This document shows, one piece after another, positions 61,562 to 64,000 of a stretch of 64,000 nucleotides of DNA (position 1 is its first letter; every line of letters starts with the position of its first letter). The DNA comes from Paenibacillus marchantiophytorum (GTDB lineage Bacteria > Bacillota > Bacilli > Paenibacillales > NBRC-103111). The translations under genes were made by a program, and so were the position numbers. The DNA is taken from the NCBI RefSeq assembly GCF_014640555.1, contig NZ_BMHE01000011.1:62001-126000 (forward strand), read 5' to 3'. A model generated the notes under the pieces. It did no database searches, was not told where the DNA came from, and saw nothing but the letters and a program-made list of their open reading frames with translations.

Positions 61562-62710
61562 TCAAACAAAATTCAACCCTCCGGCATGCGGAAAAGGAAC
61601 AGGGAACAACTGGCCTAATAATCCCTTCAAAGGTTCTGGAACAGGGATGTCAGCTTCCGGATCGAACAAAACAGCTACAAGTTCTTCCTCTCTCAAAGCG
61701 AACGCTTCCACACCATCCACAAGGAGAATAGTCCCGCCGCTGGCGCCGGATCGGCGAAAGCTCAGTCTGGATGCAGCCATCGGCGCCTTCTCCGCCAAAT
61801 AAGGCAGTAGCTCGCTGAACAATCGTTCCGGATCAATGATCTGTGCAGTGCCATGATTCCTCATTTTCTTATGGGGGAAATCAGCCAATACCTTCAACAG
61901 CCTGGTTTCGTGCCACAGTACCGGAACTTCCAGAACATCAAGATGCCGCTCGCGCAAAACATGACCACAAACAGATGCCACTGCTTCCGCACTGCCGCCC
62001 CATTCCACCACAAAAGGAGCTTCTTCCTTAACATCATCCCCCTCTGAGGGCACCGCAATGACAACATAGGCAGCAATCTCATCCGATTCGAAAGCCGCAA
62101 ACACAGCATGCTGCATATGATAACAGCTGGCGATGGCTTCGCTAGCGATCAAAGCTGCAAGTTCAGACACCCCCTGCTCATACCTTACAGGACGAGTTCT
62201 GGCTACTCCATGAAGTCGGAACAGATCTTCTGAACCAATTCGCCCAACTGTGAAGTTGGAACTAGCAGCAAGCGATGGCAACTTCTCGTCTTTTGCGGAT
62301 ATTATAAATCTTGTCACCCTGCCATAATAATGGCAGCCACTGCGCATATAGAGCGGACCATCACCAGAAACTAGCATCATGCTTGCTCCAATGCGATCGG
62401 CATGAGCCAACACTTCGCCAAGCATCGCAGAAGCGATCTTCTTTCCCCGATAGCTCGGAGTTGTACACACGGAACCAAGGGAAACCACATTCAGATTAGC
62501 AGCTCCAATGCGTATAATCGAAGGAACTAATCCCATGAAAGCAACAAGTCTCTCCCCCTCAAATGCACCGAAGGATTGCCCGAGGCGACCGTCGAATGCA
62601 CTCGGGAACGCTCTCAACATAGAAGCCTGCTTAGCATCGCGAAACGTTTCATCAGCCAGTTGAACCGCCTGCGCCATTTCGCGTTCACTCATTGTACGTA
62701 TCTCAATCAT
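61562..62710 (-). CDS. Eis-like GNAT N-acetyltransferase
   Basis: 382 residues. The first GNAT domain has the acetyl-CoA loop VCTTPSYRGKKIASAMLGEV at about 80-100, followed by a second GNAT-like domain and a C-terminal SCP2-like part, the arrangement of the Eis/YobR family. The size and AQAVQLADETF start agree. Eis enzymes acetylate amines on aminoglycosides or other polyamines; here it may modify an amino sugar of the locus. ATG at 62710 follows AAGGAGG by seven bases. It starts the minus-strand series that continues with the beta-helix gene, 55 bases downstream. Confidence 0.87.
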   Translation of the reverse strand: MIEIRTMSEREMAQAVQLADETFRDAKQASMLRAFPSAFDGRLGQSFGAFEGERLVAFMGLVPSIIRIGAANLNVVSLGSVCTTPSYRGKKIASAMLGEVLAHADRIGASMMLVSGDGPLYMRSGCHYYGRVTRFIISAKDEKLPSLAASSNFTVGRIGSEDLFRLHGVARTRPVRYEQGVSELAALIASEAIASCYHMQHAVFAAFESDEIAAYVVIAVPSEGDDVKEEAPFVVEWGGSAEAVASVCGHVLRERHLDVLEVPVLWHETRLLKVLADFPHKKMRNHGTAQIIDPERLFSELLPYLAEKAPMAASRLSFRRSGASGGTILLVDGVEAFALREEELVAVLFDPEADIPVPEPLKGLLGQLFPVPFPHAGGLNFV

Positions 62711-62747
62711 GAGATATCCTCCTTGAAAACTTGTAGTCTTCCACCAC

Positions 62748-62771
62748 TCTGGTTTCTTTCTGATTTATTAA
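62748..62771 (-). promoter_or_regulatory. 24-bp motif shared with the MDR gene promoter (copy 2)
   Basis: TCTGGTTTCTTTCTGATTTA then TTAA, 38 bases before the acetyltransferase start, matching 21 of 24 positions at 59128-59151. It lies in a very AT-rich promoter region with a further AAACCACCTAGTTTGTTTC. Confidence 0.5.
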
Positions 62772-62920
62772 TATAATATTAAAACATAAATTAAACCACC
62801 TAGTTTGTTTCAGGTTTATTTTATGTCAATAATCAGTCAATTCCAACCCGTTGTCAACCTTTTTTTCCACACATCCATTAAACAATAGCGTTATTTAAAG
62901 CGTTTCAACAGATGTAACGC

Positions 62921-62966
62921 AAAAAGAGCAAAGCCAAGCTTTTATCAGCTTGAACTTTACTCTTTC
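62921..62966 (-). terminator. Intrinsic terminator of the MFS exporter gene
   Basis: Imperfect stem AAAGAGCAAAG..CTTTACTCTTT with an inner AAGCT pair, ending in TTTTT on the minus strand, 26 bases past the stop. Confidence 0.7.
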
Positions 62967-62991
62967 CTAGCGCTTGATTTGAACTACTATC

Positions 62992-64000
62992 CTAGGCTGC
63001 ACCACCTGGGCTTCTTCTTACGAGTAAGAAGTACGCCAACATCGCTGCAACGCTCGTCAATAAAATAATTACGCCCAGCGGAACGGCTGTGTCTTCACCC
63101 GCGATGCCGACAAGCGGTGAGACGACTGCACCAAGCAAGAAGGGAATGACCCCTAGCAGGGCAGCGGCGCTGCCCGCCATATTAGCTTGGCTCTCCATTG
63201 CCAGCGGGAATGCTGCCGTAGATGTGATGCCGATTGCCGCCACGAAGAAAAACAGCGGAATTACCAATGCGAAAAGCGGTCCATGGACGATGGCTACCAC
63301 CAAGACAACGACACTCGCCAAACAAGCAAGCCCTAAGCCGAACAACAGAAACGCATGCTCGGATACACGATGCGACATCCTCCCTACCAGCTGAGAGCCG
63401 ATGATTAGGCTGATGCCGTTCGATCCAAACAAAAGAGCGAATACGGTCGGCGATGCCCCATAAATATTTTGATAAATAAAGGGCGTTCCTGAAACATACG
63501 CGAAGACACCCGCGATCATAATACCCTGTGCCAGCATGTAGCCGACAAACTTGCGATCTCGCAAGAGCAATCCATAGTTCCGCAGCTGCTCCACGAAGTT
63601 GCTGGGCCTGCGGCGATCTGCTGGCAGAGTCTCCTGCAGCTTCCATTTGGTCATCATCAATAAGTAGATTCCCAGCAGTGACAGCGCTACAAATACGCCG
63701 ATCCAAGAAGTGAAAGAAAGAATGCCACTACCGGTAACCGGCGCCACAAGCGGACCCAAATTACCTACAAGCAGGAGCAGCGAGAAAAACTTGGTCAACT
63801 CGTGACCACTATACAGATCGCGTGCGATCGCGCGGGAAATGACAATGCCCGCCGAAGCGGCAAAACCCTGCACGAAGCGGAATGCGATCAACAGCCCGAT
63901 ATTGGGCGAAAATGCGCAAGCTAACGAAGCGACGACATAAACAGCCATGGAGATCAGCAGCGGATTACGTCTACCGTGGACATCGCTCAGCGAACCCATG
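62992..64000 (-). CDS. Bcr/CflA-type MFS drug exporter, C-terminal part (partial at window edge)
   Basis: About 336 residues are inside the window, missing the first one or two membrane helices. It begins at the MFS motif A loop GSLSDVHGRRNPLLIS between helices 2 and 3 and continues with RFVQGFAASAGIVISRAIAR (motif C region) to a stop at 62992. The ATG at 63999 is inside motif A and not a true start. Exports drugs or small metabolites by proton antiport. Its neighbours do not suggest a substrate. Confidence 0.88.
   Translation of the reverse strand, partial: MGSLSDVHGRRNPLLISMAVYVVASLACAFSPNIGLLIAFRFVQGFAASAGIVISRAIARDLYSGHELTKFFSLLLLVGNLGPLVAPVTGSGILSFTSWIGVFVALSLLGIYLLMMTKWKLQETLPADRRRPSNFVEQLRNYGLLLRDRKFVGYMLAQGIMIAGVFAYVSGTPFIYQNIYGASPTVFALLFGSNGISLIIGSQLVGRMSHRVSEHAFLLFGLGLACLASVVVLVVAIVHGPLFALVIPLFFFVAAIGITSTAAFPLAMESQANMAGSAAALLGVIPFLLGAVVSPLVGIAGEDTAVPLGVIILLTSVAAMLAYFLLVRRSPGGAA

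Overview
This window looks like chromosomal DNA of a spore-forming Bacillota of the Paenibacillaceae type (Paenibacillus/Cohnella-like). This is an inference from gene content: strong AGGAGG-type ribosome binding sites, a NucB-like nuclease, LplB/LplC/lipoprotein sugar transporters, many AraC regulators beside carbohydrate enzymes, and a GntR/solute-binding-protein fusion. No rRNA, tRNA, CRISPR array, prophage or intact insertion sequence was seen.

Layout. 1-5.5 kb: a sulfatase (cut by the left edge), a 2-hydroxyacid dehydrogenase and a TIM-barrel sugar isomerase, two AraC regulators, a PhyH-type dioxygenase and a secreted NucB-like nuclease. 5.5-10.9 kb: a small surface-type protein, a chemoreceptor, a methyltransferase and repeats. 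10.9-15 kb: a Tat module, in which TatA and TatC are encoded with a Tat-signal small subunit and a GMC flavoprotein dehydrogenase, opposite a cytochrome c lipoprotein. 15.3-24.8 kb: TetR plus a DUF418-like membrane protein, AraC plus GH31 alpha-xylosidase, a diguanylate cyclase and a secreted beta-propeller protein. 24.9-34 kb: a frameshifted acyltransferase, an ArsR/AHSA1 pair, a second 2-hydroxyacid dehydrogenase, a nucleotidyltransferase, a DMT exporter with a divergent TrmB-type regulator, and a beta-propeller glycosidase with a divergent AraC. 34-45.8 kb: one continuous C-P lyase (phosphonate) operon with its transporter. 45.8-47.6 kb: a gene-poor island of repeats and decayed DNA. 47.6-50.3 kb: an FAA hydrolase, a GSA-type aminotransferase and a second TatA. 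50.3-62.7 kb: a carbohydrate-uptake locus with a GntR/SBP fusion regulator, two paralogous parallel-beta-helix-type proteins (one with a Tat signal, one without a signal), an SBP and two permeases, an MDR dehydrogenase and an Eis-like acetyltransferase. The right edge cuts a Bcr/CflA-type MFS exporter.

How genes work together. The phosphonate operon reads, in transcription order, PHP cyclic-phosphate phosphodiesterase, hexapeptide transferase, PhnF-like GntR, PhnG, H, I, J, K, M, L, D, C, E, E. It holds uptake, the C-P lyase core and a PHP enzyme that can stand in for the absent PhnP; PhnN is missing. Several enzymes each have their own divergent AraC regulator, typical of scavenging of diverse plant or soil glycans.

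The most unusual content lies between genes. Two families of interspersed repeats recur. Element A is about 260-360 bp and carries a 20-bp motif twice forward and twice inverted, the like-oriented copies spaced 50-51 bp apart. Element B is about 205-215 bp with internal dyads. Around them lie decayed gene remnants (racemase, YbaK, ABC ATPase, MFS, IS91-type transposase) recognisable only by translating the spaces, so these gaps look like long-lived sites of insertion and gene decay.
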